This document shows positions 36,845-50,600 of a stretch of 64,000 nucleotides of DNA, in pieces. Positions within the stretch are counted from its first letter, which is position 1, and every line of letters starts with the position of its first letter. Made by a program: the position numbers and the translations under genes. Under the pieces are notes generated by a model. That model had not been told where the DNA came from and ran no database searches. It was given only the letters and a program-made list of their open reading frames with translations. The stretch comes from Liolophura sinensis (Eukaryota; Mollusca; Polyplacophora; Chitonida; Chitonidae), in the NCBI RefSeq assembly GCF_032854445.1, contig NW_027018009.1, positions 1-64,000 on the forward strand. Direction: 5' to 3'.

Positions 36845-39041
36845 AATGATCATTCAATTGTCACTACAGCCAAAAGTATTGGTCGGAGAGCAACGCGGTT
36901 TGCACCATTCGATTTCTCGTCACAAAATACGTCGGATTAGCCTCTTACTAGTAGCACTGGAACAGTTTTTCCACTTTTGCATTTTTGCTTCGTCTTTTTG
37001 TTAATTGAAATCGGCTACACTGTACTCTGTACAATCGCGACTGGTCATTACTATATTCAACTTTTGACTATAAGTTATGTGCCCTTCGGTAGCCCAGAAG
37101 ACGTCAAATCTTTGGGCTAAGCCCATTTAACTCACCCAGCAATTGCCTTACTTCTAAGTGCAAGACAATCTCAATGTTTTTATCTACGTGTAGAAAAACC
37201 ACACCATTTGTACGTGAAAAAAACAAGGTACTTGATACAGTCTGCTGTAAAAAGTACAACTGAACACTAACCCACTTCAGTAAGGTGCCAAAAGATGCGG
37301 AATTGAGCCAGGCATCGGCAGCTGTTTAAAAATTGCAAATTTCTTTGGTTTCCATGGAGTAAGAGCCGTTGCTACGCACGTGATTATGACATAAATGATC
37401 ATTCAATTGTCGCTACAGCCAAAAGTATTGGTCGGAGAGCAACGCGGATTGCACCATTCGATTTCTCGTCACAAAATACATCGGATTAGGCTCTTACCAG
37501 TAGCACTGGAACAGTTTTTCCACTTTTGCATTTTTGCCTGGTCTTTTTGTTAATTGAAATCGGCTACACTGTACTCTGTACAATCGCGACTGGTCATTAC
37601 TATATTCAACTTTTGACTATAAGTTATGTGCCCTTCGGTAGCCCAGAAGACCTGAAATCTTTGGGCTAAGCCCATTTAACTCACCCAGCAATTGTCTTAT
37701 TTCTAAGTCCAAGACAATCTCAATGTCTTTATCTACGTGTAGAAAAACCAGACCATTTGTACATAAAAAACACAAGGTACTTGATACAGTCTGCTGTGAA
37801 AAGTACAACTAAACACTGACCCAGACTTTTAAGGTGCCAAAAGATGCAGAATTGGGCCAGGCATCGGCAGCTGTTAAAAAATTGCAAATATCCCTGGTTT
37901 CCATGGAGTAAGAGCCGTTGCTGGGCACGTGATTATGACATCAATAATCAATCAATTGTCGCTACAGCCAAAAGTATTGGTCGGAGAGCAACGCGGTTTG
38001 CACCATTCGATTTCTCGTCACAAAATACGTCGGATTAGTCCTCTTACCAGCAGCACAAGAACAGTTTTTCCACTTTTGCATTTTTACCTGGTCTTTTTGT
38101 TAATTGAAATCGGCTACACTGTACTCTGTACAATCGCGACTGGTCATTACTATATTCAACTTTTGACTATAAGTTATGTGCCCTTCGGTAGCCCAGAAGA
38201 CGTCAAATCTATCGGCTGAGCCCATTCAACTCACCCAGCAATTGCCTTACTTCTAAGTGCATTACAATCTCAATGTCTTTATCTACGTGTAGAAAAACCA
38301 CACCATTTGTACGTGAAAAACACAAGGTACTTGATACAGTCTGCTGTAAAAAGTACAACTGAACACTAACCCATTTCAGTAAGGTGCCAAAAGATGCTGA
38401 ATTGAGCCAGGCATCGGCAGCTGTTGAAAAATTGCAAATTTCCCTGGTTTCCATGGAGTAAGGGCCGTTGCTGGGCACGTGATTATGACATAAATTATCA
38501 TTCAATTGTCACTACAGCCAAAAGTATTGGTCGGAGAGCAACGCGGTTTGCACCATTCGATTTCTCGTCACAAAATACGTCGGATTAGCCTCTTACCAGC
38601 AGCACTGGAACCGTTTTTCCACTTTTGCATCTTTGCCTGGTCTTTTTGTTAATTGAAATCGGCTACACTGTACTCTGTACAATCGCGACTGGTCATTACT
38701 ATATTCAACTTTTGACTATAAGTTATGTGCCCTTCGGTAGCCCAGAAGACCTGAAATCTTTCGGCTAAGCCCATTTTACTCACCCAGCAATTGCCTTACT
38801 TCTAAGTGCAAGACAATCTCAATGTCTTTATCTACGTGTAGAAAAACCACACCATTTGTACGTGAAAAACACAAGGTACTTGATACAGTCTGCTGTAAAA
38901 AGTACAACTGACCACAGATCCACATGAATAAGGTGCCAAAAGATGCAGAATTGAGCCAGGCATCGGCAGCTGTTAAAAAATTGCAAATTTCCCTGGTTTC
39001 CATGGAGTAAGAGCCGTTGCTGGGCACGTGATTATGACATA
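36845..39041 (+). repeat. Higher-order repeat, partial copy 3: B3-C2
   Basis: Markers are at 37354, 37903, 38453 and 39002. B3 reproduces B2, with small differences such as 'tcttatttctaag' near 37697 and an extra C in 'gattagtcctctt' near 38037. C2 matches C1 up to the bases after 'gattatgacata', where C2 continues 'ggtgatc' and the A module continues 'aattatc'. The 10-unit register ends there. Confidence 0.85.
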
Positions 39042-42000
39042 GGTGATCATTCAATTGTCACTACAGGCAAAAGTATTGGTCGGAGAGCAACGGGGTTTGC
39101 ACCATTCGATTTGTCGTCACAAAATACGTCGGATTAGCCTCTTACCAGCAGCACTGGAACAGTTTTTCCACTTTTGCATTTTTGCTTCGTCTTTTTGTTA
39201 ATTGAAATCGGCTAAACTGTACTCTGTACAATCGCGACTGGTCATTACTATATTCAACTTTTGACTATAAGTTATGTGCCCTTCGGTAGCCCAGAAGACG
39301 TCAAATCTTTGGGCCAAGCCCATTTAACTCACCCAGCAATTGCCTTACTTCTAAGTGCAAGACAATCTCAATGTCTTTTTCTACGTGTAGAAAAACCACA
39401 CCATTTGTACGTGAAAACCACAAGGTACTTGATACAGTCTGCTGTAAAAAGTACAACTGAACACTGACCCACTTCAGTAAGGTGCCAAAAGATGCGGAAT
39501 AGAGCCAGGCATCGGCAGCTGTTGAAAAATTGCAAATTTGCCTGGTTTCCATGGAGTAAGAGCCGTTGCTGGGCACGTGATTATGACATAAATTATCATT
39601 CAATTGTAACTACAGCCAAAAGTATTGGTCGGAGAGCAACGCGGTTTGCACCATTCGATTTCTCGTCACAAAATACGTCGGATTAGCCTCTTACCAGCAG
39701 CACTGGAACAGTTTTTCTACTTTTGCATTTTTACCTGGTCTTTTTGTTAATTGAAATCGGCTACACTGTACTCTGTACAATCGCGACTGGTCATTACTAT
39801 ATTCAACTTTTGACTATAAGTTATGTGCCCTTCGGTAGCCCAGAAGACGTCAAATCTATCGGCTAAGCCCATTTAACTCACCCAGCAATTGTCTTACTTC
39901 TAAGTCCAAGACAATCTCAATGTCTTTATCTACGTGTAGAAAAACCACACCATTTGTACATAAAAAACACAAGGTACTTGATACAGTCTGCTGTGAAAAG
40001 TACAACTAAACACTGACCCACATTTATAAGGTGCCAAAAGATGTGGAATTGGGCCAGGCATCGGCAGCTGTTAAAAAATTGCAAATATCCCTGGTTTCCA
40101 TGGAGTAAGAGCCGTTGCTGGGCACGTGATTATGACATCAATGATCATTGATCTGTCGCTACAGCCAAAAGTATTGGTCGGAGAGCAACGCGGTTTGCAC
40201 CATTCGATTTCTCGTCACAAAATACGTCGGATTAGCCTTCTACCAGCAGCACTGGATTAGTTTTTCCACTTTTGCATTTTCACCTGGTCTTTTTGTTAAT
40301 TGAAATCGGCTACACTGTACTCTGTACAATCGCGACTGGTCATTACTATATTCAACTTTTGACTATAAGTTATGTGCCCTTCGGTAGCCCAGAAGACGTC
40401 AAATCTTTCGGTTAAGCCCATTTAACTCACCCAGCAATTGTCTTACTTCTAAGTCCAAGACAATCTCAATGTCTTTATCTACGTGTAGAAAAACCACACC
40501 ATTTGTACATAAAAAACACAAGGTACTTGATACAGTCTGCTGTAAAAAGTACAACTAAACACTGACCCACATTTATAAGGTGCCAAAAGATGTGGAATTG
40601 GGCCAGGCATCGGCAGCTGTTAAAAAATTGCAAATATCCCTGGTTTCCATGGAGTAAGAGCCGTTGCTGGGCACGTGATTATGACATCAATGATCATTGA
40701 TCTGTCGCTACAGCCAGAAGTATTGGTCGGAGAGCAACGCGGATTGCACCATTCGATTTCTCGTCACAAAACACGTCGGATTAGCCTCTTACTAGTAGCA
40801 CTGGAACAGTTTTTCCTCTTTTGCATTTTTGCTTCGTCTTTTTGTTAATTGAAATCGGCTAAACTGTACTCTGTACAATCGCGACTGGTCATTACTATAT
40901 TCAACTTTTGACTATAAGTTATGTGCCCTTCGGTAGCCCAGAAGACGTCAAATCTTTGGGCTAAGCCCATTTAACTCACCCAGCAATTGCCTTACTTCTA
41001 AGTGCAAGACAATCTCAATGTCTTTATCTACGTGTAGAAAAACCACACCATTTGTACATAAAAAACACAAGGTACTTGATACAGTCTGCTGTAAAAATTA
41101 CAACTGAACACTAACCCACTTCAGTAAGGTGCCAAAAGATGCGGAATTGAGCCAGGCATCGGCAGCTGTTGAAAAATTGCAAATTTCCCTGGTTTCCATG
41201 GAGTAAGAGCCGTTGCTACGCACGTGATTATGACATAAATGATCATTCAATTGTCACTACAGCCAAAAGTATTGGTCGGAGAGCAACGCGGTTTGCACCA
41301 TTCGATTTCTCGTCACAAAATACGTCGGATTAGCCTCTTACCAGCAGCACTGGAACAGTTTTTCCACTTTTGCATTTTTGCCTGGTCTTTTTGTTAATTG
41401 AAACCGGCTACACTGCACTCTGTACAATCGCGACTGGTCATTACTATATTCAACTTTTGACTATAAGTTATGTGCCCTTCGGTAGCCCAGAAGACCTGAA
41501 ATCTTTGGGCCAAGCCCATTTAACTCACCCAGCAATTGTCTTACTTCTAAGTGCAAGACAATCTCAATGTCTTTATCTACGTGTAGAAAAACCAGACCAT
41601 TTGTACATAAAAAACACAAGGTACTTGATACAGTCTGCTGTAAAAAGTACAACTGACCATAGACCCACATGAATAAGGTGCCAAAAGATGCGGAATTGAG
41701 CCAGGCATCGGCAGCTGTTGAAAAATTGCAAATTTCCCTGGTTTCCATGGAGTAAGAGCCGTTGCTACGCACGTGATTATGACATAAATGGTCATTCAAT
41801 TGTCGCTACAGCCAAAAGTATTGGTCGGAGAGCAACGCGGATTGCACCATTCGATTTCTCGTCACAAAATACGTCGGATTAGGCTCTTACTAGTAGCACT
41901 GGAACAGTTTTTCCACTTTTGCATTTTTGCCTGGTCTTTTTGTTAATTGAAATCGGCTACACTGTACTCTGTACAATCGCGACTGGTCATTACTATATTC

Positions 42001-44827
42001 AACTTTTGACTATAAGTTATGTGCCCTTCGGTAGCCCAGAAGACGTCAAATCTTTGGGCTAAGCCCATTTAACTCACCCAGCAATTGCCTTACTTCTAAG
42101 TGCAAGACAATCTCAATGTCTTTATCTACGTGTAGAAAAACCACACCATTTGTACATAAAAAACACAAGGTACTTGATACAGTCTGCTGTAAAAATTACA
42201 ACTGAACACTAACCCACTTCAGTAAGGTGCCAAAAGATGCGGAATTGAGCCAGGCATCGGCAGCTGTTGAAAAATTGCAAATTTCCCTGGTTTCCATGGA
42301 GTAAGAGCCGTTGCTACGCACGTGATTATGACATAAATGATCATTCAATTGTCACTACAGCCAAAAGTATTGGTCGGAGAGCAACGCGGTTTGCACCATT
42401 CGATTTGTCGTCACAAAATACGTCGGATTAGCCTCTTACCAGCAGCACTGGAACAGTTTTTCCACTTTTGCATTTTTGCCTGGTCTTTTTGTTAATTGAA
42501 ACCGGCTACACTGCACTCTGTACAATCGCGACTGGTCATTACTATATTCAACTTTTGACTATAAGTTATGTGCCCTTCGGTAGCCCAGAAGACCTGAAAT
42601 CTTTGGGCCAAGCCCATTTAACTCACCCAGCAATTGTCTTACTTCTAAGTGCAAGACAATCTCAATGTCTTTATCTACGTGTAGAAAAACCAGACCATTT
42701 GTACATAAAAAACACAAGGTACTTGATACAGTCTGCTGTAAAAAGTACAACTGACCATAGACCCACATGAATAAGGTGCCAAAAGATGCGGAATTGAGCC
42801 AGGCATCGGCAGCTGTTGAAAAATTGCAAATTTCCCTGGTTTCCATGGAGTAAGAGCCGTTGCTACGCACGTGATTATGACATAAATGGTCATTCAATTG
42901 TCGCTACAGCCAAAAGTATTGGTCGGAGAGCAACGCGGATTGCACCATTCGATTTCTCGTCACAAAATACGTCGGATTAGGCTCTTACTAGTAGCACTGG
43001 AACAGTTTTTCCACTTTTGCATTTTTGCCTGGTCTTTTTGTTAATTGAAATCGGCTACACTGTACTCTGTACAATCGCGACTGGTCATTACTATATTCAA
43101 CTTTTGACTATAAGTTATGTGCCCTTCGGTAGCCCAGAAGACCTGAAATCTTTGGGCTAAGCCCATTTAACTCACCCAGCAATTGCCTTACTTCTAAGTG
43201 CAAGACAATCTCAATGTCTTTATCTACGTGTAGAAAAACCACACCATTTGTACGTGAAAAACACAAGGTACTTAATACAGTCTGCTGTAAAAAGTACAAC
43301 TGAACACTAACCCACTTCAGTAAGGTGCCAAAAGATGCGGAATTGAGCCAGGCATCGGCAGCTGTTGAAAAATTGCAAATTTCCCTGGTTTCCATGGAGT
43401 AAGAGCCGTTGCTACACACGTGATTATGACATAAATGATCATTCAATTGTCACTACAGCCAAAAGTATTGGTCGGAGAGCAACGCGGATTGCACCATTCG
43501 ATTTCTCGTCACAAAATACGTCGGATTACGCTCTTACTAGTAGCACTGGAACAGTTTTTCCACTTTTGCATTTTTGCCTGGTCTTTTTGTTAATTGAAAT
43601 CGGCTACACTGTACTCTGTACAATCGCGACTGGTCATTACTATATTCAACTTTTGACTATAAGTTATGTGCCCTTCGGTAGCCCAGAAGACCTGAAATCT
43701 TTGGGCTGAGCCCATTTAACTCACCCAGCAATTGCCTTACTTCTAAGTGCAAGACAATCTCAATGTCTTTATCTACGTGTAGAAAAACCACACCATTTGT
43801 ACGTGAAAACCACAAGGTACTTGATACAGTCTGCTGTAAAAAGTACAACTGAACACTGACCCACTTCAGTAAGGTGCCAAAAGATGCGGAATTGAGCCAG
43901 GCATCGGCAGCTGTTGAAAAATTGCAAATTTCCCTGGTTTCCATGGAGTAAGAGCCGTTGCTGGGCACGTGATTATGACATAAATGACCATTGATCTGTC
44001 GCTACAGCCAAAAGTATTGGTCGGAGAGCAACGCGGTTTGCACCATTCGATTTCTCGTCACAAAATACGTCGGATTAGCCTTCTACCAGCAGCACTGGAA
44101 CAGTTTTTCCACTTTTGCATTTTTACCTCGTCTTTTTGTTAATTGAAATCGGCTACACTGTACTCTGTACAATCGCGACTGGTCATTACTATATTCAACT
44201 TTTGACTATAAGTTATGTGTCCTTCGGTAGCCCAGAAGACGTCAAATCTATCGGCTAAGCCCATTCAACTCACCCAGCAATTGTCTTTCTTCTAAGTCCA
44301 AGACAATCTCAATGTCTTTATCTACGTGTAGAAAAACCACACCATTTGTACGTGAAAAACACAAGGTACTTGATACAGTCTGCTGTAAAAAGTACAACTG
44401 AACACTGACCCACTTCAGTAAGGTGCCAAAAGATGCGGAACTGAGCCAGGCATCGGCAGCTGTTGAAAAATTGCAAATTTCCCTGGTTTCCATGGAGTAA
44501 GAGCCGTTGCTGGGCACGTGATTATGACATAAATTATCATTCAATTGTCACTACAGCCAAAAGTATTGGTCGGAGAGCAACGCGGTTTGCACCATTCGAT
44601 TTCTCGTCACAAAATACGTCGGATTAGCCTCTTACCAGCAGCACTGGAACAGTTTTTCCACTTTTGCATTTTTACATGGTCTTTTTGTTAATTGAAATCG
44701 GCTACACTGTACTCTGTACAATCGCGACTGGTCATTACTATATTCAACTTTTGATTATAAGTTATGTGCCCTTCGGTAGCCCAGAAGACGTCAAATCTTT
44801 GGGCTAAGCCCATTTAACTCACCCAGC
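39042..44827 (+). repeat. Segment with units 73-82
   Basis: Markers are at 39551, 40100, 40649, 41198, 41747, 42296, 42845, 43394, 43943 and 44492, all exactly 549 bp apart. Units 74 and 75 both carry the 16-bp palindrome and are the first to do so since 5.0 kb. The first part (39.04-39.5 kb) follows units 45 and 47 ('gcttcgtc', 'ggctaaactg', 'tctttttctacg'), so it resumes the pre-26 kb sequence type after the 10-unit domain. Confidence 0.85.
40863..43142 (+). repeat. Two-unit tandem duplication, period 1,098 bp
   Basis: Bases 40863-42044 match 41961-43142. Shared private changes are 'gtaaaaattacaac' (near 41092 and 42190), 'gaccatagacccacatgaat' (near 41653 and 42751) and 'aaatggtcattc' (near 41787 and 42885). 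The one difference I saw is 'atttctcgtc' against 'atttgtcgtc' near 41306 and 42404. Homology stops where 'agacgtcaaatc' (42041) meets 'agacctgaaatc' (43139). Confidence 0.88.
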
Positions 44828-47604
44828 AATTGTCTTACTTCTAAGTCCAAGACAATCTCAATGTCTTTATCTACGTGTAGAAAAACCAGACCATTTGTAC
44901 ATAAAAAACACAAGGTACTTCATACAGTCTGCTGTGAAAAGTACAACTAAACACTGACCCACATTTATAAGGTGCCAAAAGATGCGGAATTGAGCCAGGC
45001 ATCGGCAGCTGTTGAAAAATTGCAAATTTCCCTCGTTTCCATGGAGTAAGAGCCGTTGCTGGGCACGTGATTATGACATAAATGATCATTCAATTGTCAC
45101 TACAGCCAAAAGTATTGGTCGGAGAGCAACGCGGTTTGCACCATTCGATTTCTCGTCACAAAGTACGTCGGATTAGCCTCTTACCAGCAGCACTGGAACA
45201 GTTTTTCCACTTTTGCATTTTTACCTGGTCTTTTTGTTAATTGAAATCGGCTACACTGTACTCTGTACAATCGCGACTGGTCATTACTATATTCAACTTT
45301 TTATTATAAGTTATGTGCCCTTCGGTAGCCCAGAAGACGTCAAATCTTTCGGCTAAGCCCATTTAACTCACCCAGCAATTGTCTTACTTCTAAGTCCAAG
45401 ACAATCTCAATGTCTTTATCTACGTGTAGAAAAACCAGACCATTTGTACATAAAAAACACAAGGTACTTGATACAGTCTGCTGTGAAAAGTACAACTAAA
45501 CACTGACCCACATTTATAAGGTGCCAAAAGATGCGGAATTGAGCCAGGCATCGGTAGCTGTTGAAAAATTGCAAATTTCCTTGGTTTCCATGGAGTAAGA
45601 GCCGTTGCTGGGCACGTGATTATGACATAAATAATCATTCAATTGTCACTACAGCCAAAAGTATTGGTCGGAGAGCAACGCGGATTGCACCATTCGATTT
45701 CTCGTCACAAAATACGTCGGATTAGCCTCTTACCAGCAGCACTGGAACAGTTTTTTTACTTTTGCATTTTTACCTGGTCTTTTTGTTAATTGAAATCGGC
45801 TAAACTGTACTCTGTACAATCGCGACTGGTCATTACTATATTCAACTTTTGACTATAAGTTATGTGCCCTTCGGTAGCCCAGAAGACTTGAAATCTTTGG
45901 GCCAAGCCCATTTAACTCACCCAGCAATTGTCTTACTTCTAAGTGCAAGACAATCTTAATGTCTTTATCTACGTGTAGAAAAACCACACCATTTGTACAT
46001 AAAAAACACAAGGTACTTGATACAGTCTGCTGTAAAAAATACAATTAAACACTGACCCACATTTTTAAGGTGCCAAAAGATGCGGAATTGGGCCAGGCAT
46101 CGGGAGCTGTTAAAAAATTGCAAATATCCCTGGTTTCCATGGAGTAAGAGCCGTTGCTGGGCACGTGATTATGACATCAATGATCAATCAATTGTCGCTA
46201 CAGCCAAAAGTATTGGTCGGAGAGCAACGCGGTTTGCACCATTCGATTTCTCGTCACAAAATACGTCGGATTAGCCTCTTACCAGCAGCACTGGAACAGT
46301 TTTTTTTACTTTTGCATTTTTACCTGTTCTTTTTGTTAATTGAAATCGGCTACACTGTACTCTGTACAATAGCGACTGGTCATTACTATATTCAACTTTT
46401 GACTATAAGTTATGTGCCCTTCGGTAACCCAGAAGACGTCAAATCTTTCGGCTAAGCCCATTTAACTCACCCAGTAATTGTCTTACTTCTAAGTCCAAGA
46501 CAATCTCAATGTCTTTATCTACGTGTAGAAAAACCAGACCATTTGTACATAAAAAACACAAGGTACTTCATACAGTCTGCTGTGAAAAGTACAACTAAAC
46601 ACTGACCCACATTTATAAGGTGCCAAAAGATGCGGAATTGAGCCAGGCATCGGCAGCTGTTGAAAAATTGCAAATTTCCCTGGTTTCCATGGAGTAAGAG
46701 CCGTTGCTGGGCACGTGATTATGACATAAATGATCATTCAATTGTCACTACAGCCAAAAGTATTGGTCGGAGAGCAACGCGGTTTGCACCATTCGATTTC
46801 TCGTCACAAAGTACGTCGGATTAGCCTCTTACCAGCAGCACTGGAACAGTTTTTCCACTTTTGCATTTTTACCTGGTCTTTTTGTTAATTGAAATCGGCT
46901 ACACTGTACTCTGTACAATCGCGACTGGTCATTACTATATTCAACTTTTTATTATAAGTTATGTGCCCTTCGGTAGCCCAGAAGACGTCAAATCTTTCGG
47001 CTAAGCCCATTTAACTCACCCAGCAATTGTCTTACTTCTAAGTCCAAGACAATCTCAATGTCTTTATCTACGTGTAGAAAAACCAGACCATTTGTACATA
47101 AAAAACACAAGGTACTTGATACAGTCTGCTGTGAAAAGTACAACTAAACACTGACCCACATTTATAAGGTGCCAAAAGATGCGGAATTGAGCCAGGCATC
47201 GGTAGCTGTTGAAAAATTGCAAATTTCCTTGGTTTCCATGGAGTAAGAGCCGTTGCTGGGCACGTGATTATGACATAAATAATCATTCAATTGTCACTAC
47301 AGCCAAAAGTATTGGTCGGAGAGCAACGCGGATTGCACCATTCGATTTCTCGTCACAAAATACGTCGGATTAGCCTCTTACCAGCAGCACTGGAACAGTT
47401 TTTTTACTTTTGCATTTTTACCTGGTCTTTTTGTTAATTGAAATCGGCTAAACTGTACTCTGTACAATCGCGACTGGTCATTACTATATTCAACTTTTGA
47501 CTATAAGTTATGTGCCCTTCGGTAGCCCAGAAGACTTGAAATCTTTGGGCCAAGCCCATTTAACTCACCCAGCAATTGTCTTACTTCTAAGTGCAAGACA
47601 ATCT
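44828..47604 (+). repeat. Segment repeated at a three-unit (1,648-bp) spacing
   Basis: Bases 44828-45956 match 46476-47604. Shared private changes are 'cttcatacagtc', 'cacaaagtacgtcgg', 'ctttttattataag', 'tcggtagctg', 'tttccttgg' and 'agacttgaaatc'. One mismatch was seen: 'cctcgtttcc' at 45034 against 'tggtttcc' at 46682. Between the copies lies a single different unit (marker 46139) with 'catcgggagctg' and a run of 9 T near 46297. Markers are at 45041, 45590, 46139, 46689 and 47238. Confidence 0.88.
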
Positions 47605-50600
47605 CAATGTCTTTATCTACGTGTAGAAAAACCACACCATTTGTACGTGAAAACACAAGGTACTTGATACAGTCTGCTGTAAAAAGTACAACTGAACACT
47701 AACCCACTTCAGTAAGGTGCCAAAAGATGCGGAATTGAGCCAGGCATCGGCAGCTGTTGAAAAATTGCAAATTTCCCTGGTTTCCATGGAGTAAGAGCCG
47801 TTGCTACGCACGTGATTATGACATAAATGATCATTCAATTGTCGCTTCAGCCAAAAGTATTGGTCGGAGAGCAACGCGGATTGCACCATTCGATTTCTCG
47901 TCACAAAATACATCGGATTAGGCTCTTACTATTAGCACTGGAACAGTTTTTCCACTTTTGCATTTTTACCTGGTCTTTTTGTTAATTGAAATCGGCTACA
48001 CTGTACTCTGTACAATCGCGACTGGTCATTACTATATTCAACTTTTGACTATAAGTTATGTGCCCTTCGGTAGCCCAGAAGACCTGAAATCTTTGGGCTA
48101 AGCCCATTTAACTCACCCAGCAATTGCCTTACTTCTAAGTGCAAGACAATCTCAATGTCTTTATCTACGTGTAGAAAAACCACACCATTTGTACGTGAAA
48201 AACACAAGGTACTTGATACAGTCTGCTGTAAAACATACAACTGAACACTAACCCACTTCAGTAAGGTGCCAAAAGATGCGGAATTGAGCCAGGCATCGGC
48301 AGCTGTTGAAAAATTGCAAATTTCCCTGGTTTCTATGGAGTAAGAGCCGTTGCTACGCACGTGATTATGACATAAATGATCATTCAATTGTCGCTATAGC
48401 CAAAAGTATTGGTCGGAGAGCAACGCGGATTGCACCATTCGATTTCTCGTCACAAAATACGTCGGATTAGGCTGTTACTAGTAGCACTGGAACAGTTTTT
48501 CCACTTTTGCATTTTTGCCTGGTCTTTTTGTTAATTGAAATCGGCTACACTGTACTCTGTACAATCGCGACTGGTCATTACTATATTCAACTTTTGACTA
48601 TAAGTTATGTGCCCTTCGGTAGCCCAGAAGACTTGAAATGTTTGGGCCAAGCCCATTTAACTCACCCAGCAATTGTCTTACTTCTAAGTGCAAGACAATC
48701 TCAATGTCTTTATCTACGTGTAGAAAAACCACACCATTTGTACGTGAAAAACACAAGGTACTTGATACAGTCTGCTGTAAAAAGTACAACTAAACACTGA
48801 CCCACATTTTTAAGGTGCCAAAAGATGCGGGATTGGGCCAGGCATCGGCAGCTGTTAAAAAATTGCAAATTTCCCTGGTTTCTATGGAGTAAGAGCCGTT
48901 GCTACGCACGTGATTATGACATCAATGATCAATCAATTGTCGCTACAGCCAAAAGTATTGGTCGGAGAGCAACGCGGATTGCACCATTCGATTTCTCGTC
49001 ACAAAATACGTCGGATTAGCCTCTTACCAGCAGCACTGGAACAGTTTTTCCACTTTTGCATTTTTACATGGTCTTTTTGTTAATTGAAATCGGCTACACT
49101 GTACTCTGTACAATTGCGACTGGTCATTACTATATTCAACTTTTGATTATAAGTTATGTGCCCTTCGGTAGCCCAGAAGACGTCAAATATTTGGGCTAAG
49201 CCCATTTAACTCACCCAGCAATTGTCTTACTTCTAAGTCCAAGACAATCTCAATGTCTTTATCTACGTGTAGAAAAACCAGACCATTTGTACATAAAAAA
49301 CAAAAGGTACTTGATACAGTCTGCTGTGAAAAGTACAACTAAACACTGACCCACATTTATAAGGTGCCAAAAGATGCGGAATTGAGCCAGGCATCGGCAG
49401 CTGTTGAAAAATTGCAAATATCCCTGGTTTCCATGGAGTAAGAGCCGTTGCTGGGCACGTGATTATGACATAAATGATCATTCAATTGTCACTACAGCCA
49501 AAAGTATTGGTCGGAGAGCAACGCGGATTGCACCATTCGATTTGTCGTCACAAAATACGTCGGATTAGCCTCTTACCAGCAGCACTGGAATAGTTTTTCC
49601 ACTTTTGCATTTTTGCCTGGTCTTTTTGTTAATTGAAATCGGCTACACTGTACTCTGTACAATCACGACTGGTCATTACTATATTCAACTTTTGACTATA
49701 AGTTATGTGCCCTTCGGTAACCCAGAAGACGTCAAATCTTTCGGCTGAGCCCATTCAACTCACCCAGCAATTGTCTTACTTCTAAGTCCAAGACAATCTC
49801 AATGTCTTTATCTACGTGTAGAAAAACCACACCATTTGTACATAAAAAACACAAGGTACTTGATACAGTCTGCTGTAAAAAGTACAACTAAACACTGACC
49901 CACATTTATAAGGTGCCAAAAGATGTGGAATTGGGCCAGGCATCGGCAGCTGTTAAAAAATTGCAAATATCCCTGGTTTCCATGGAGTAAGAGCCGTTGC
50001 TGGGCACGTGATTATGACATCAATGATCATTGATCTGTCGCTACAGCCAAAAGTATTGGTCGGAGAGGAACGCGGTTTGCACCATTCGATTTCTCGTCAC
50101 AAAATACGTCGGATTAGCCTCTTACTAGTAGCACTGGAACAGTTTTTCCACTTTTGCATTTTTGCTTCGTCTTTTTGTTAATTGAAATCGGCTAAACTGT
50201 ACTCTGTACAATCGCGACTGGTCATTACTATATTCAACTTTTGACTATAAGTTATGTGCCCTTCGGTAGCTTCGGTAGCCCAGAAGACGTCAAATCTTTG
50301 GGCTAAGCCCATTTAACTCACCCAGCAATTGCCTTACTTCTAAGTGCAAGACAATCTCAATGTCTTTATCTACGTGTAGAAAAACCACAACATTTGTACG
50401 TGAAAAACACAAGGTACTTGATACAGTCTGCTGTAAAAAGTACAACTGAACACTGACCCACTTCAGTAAGGTGCCAAAAGATGCGGAATTGAGCCAGGCA
50501 TCGGCAGCTGTTGAAAAATTGCAAATATCCCTGGTTTCCATGGAGTAAGAGCCGTTGCTGGGCACCTTATTATGACATAAATTATCATTCAATTGTCACT

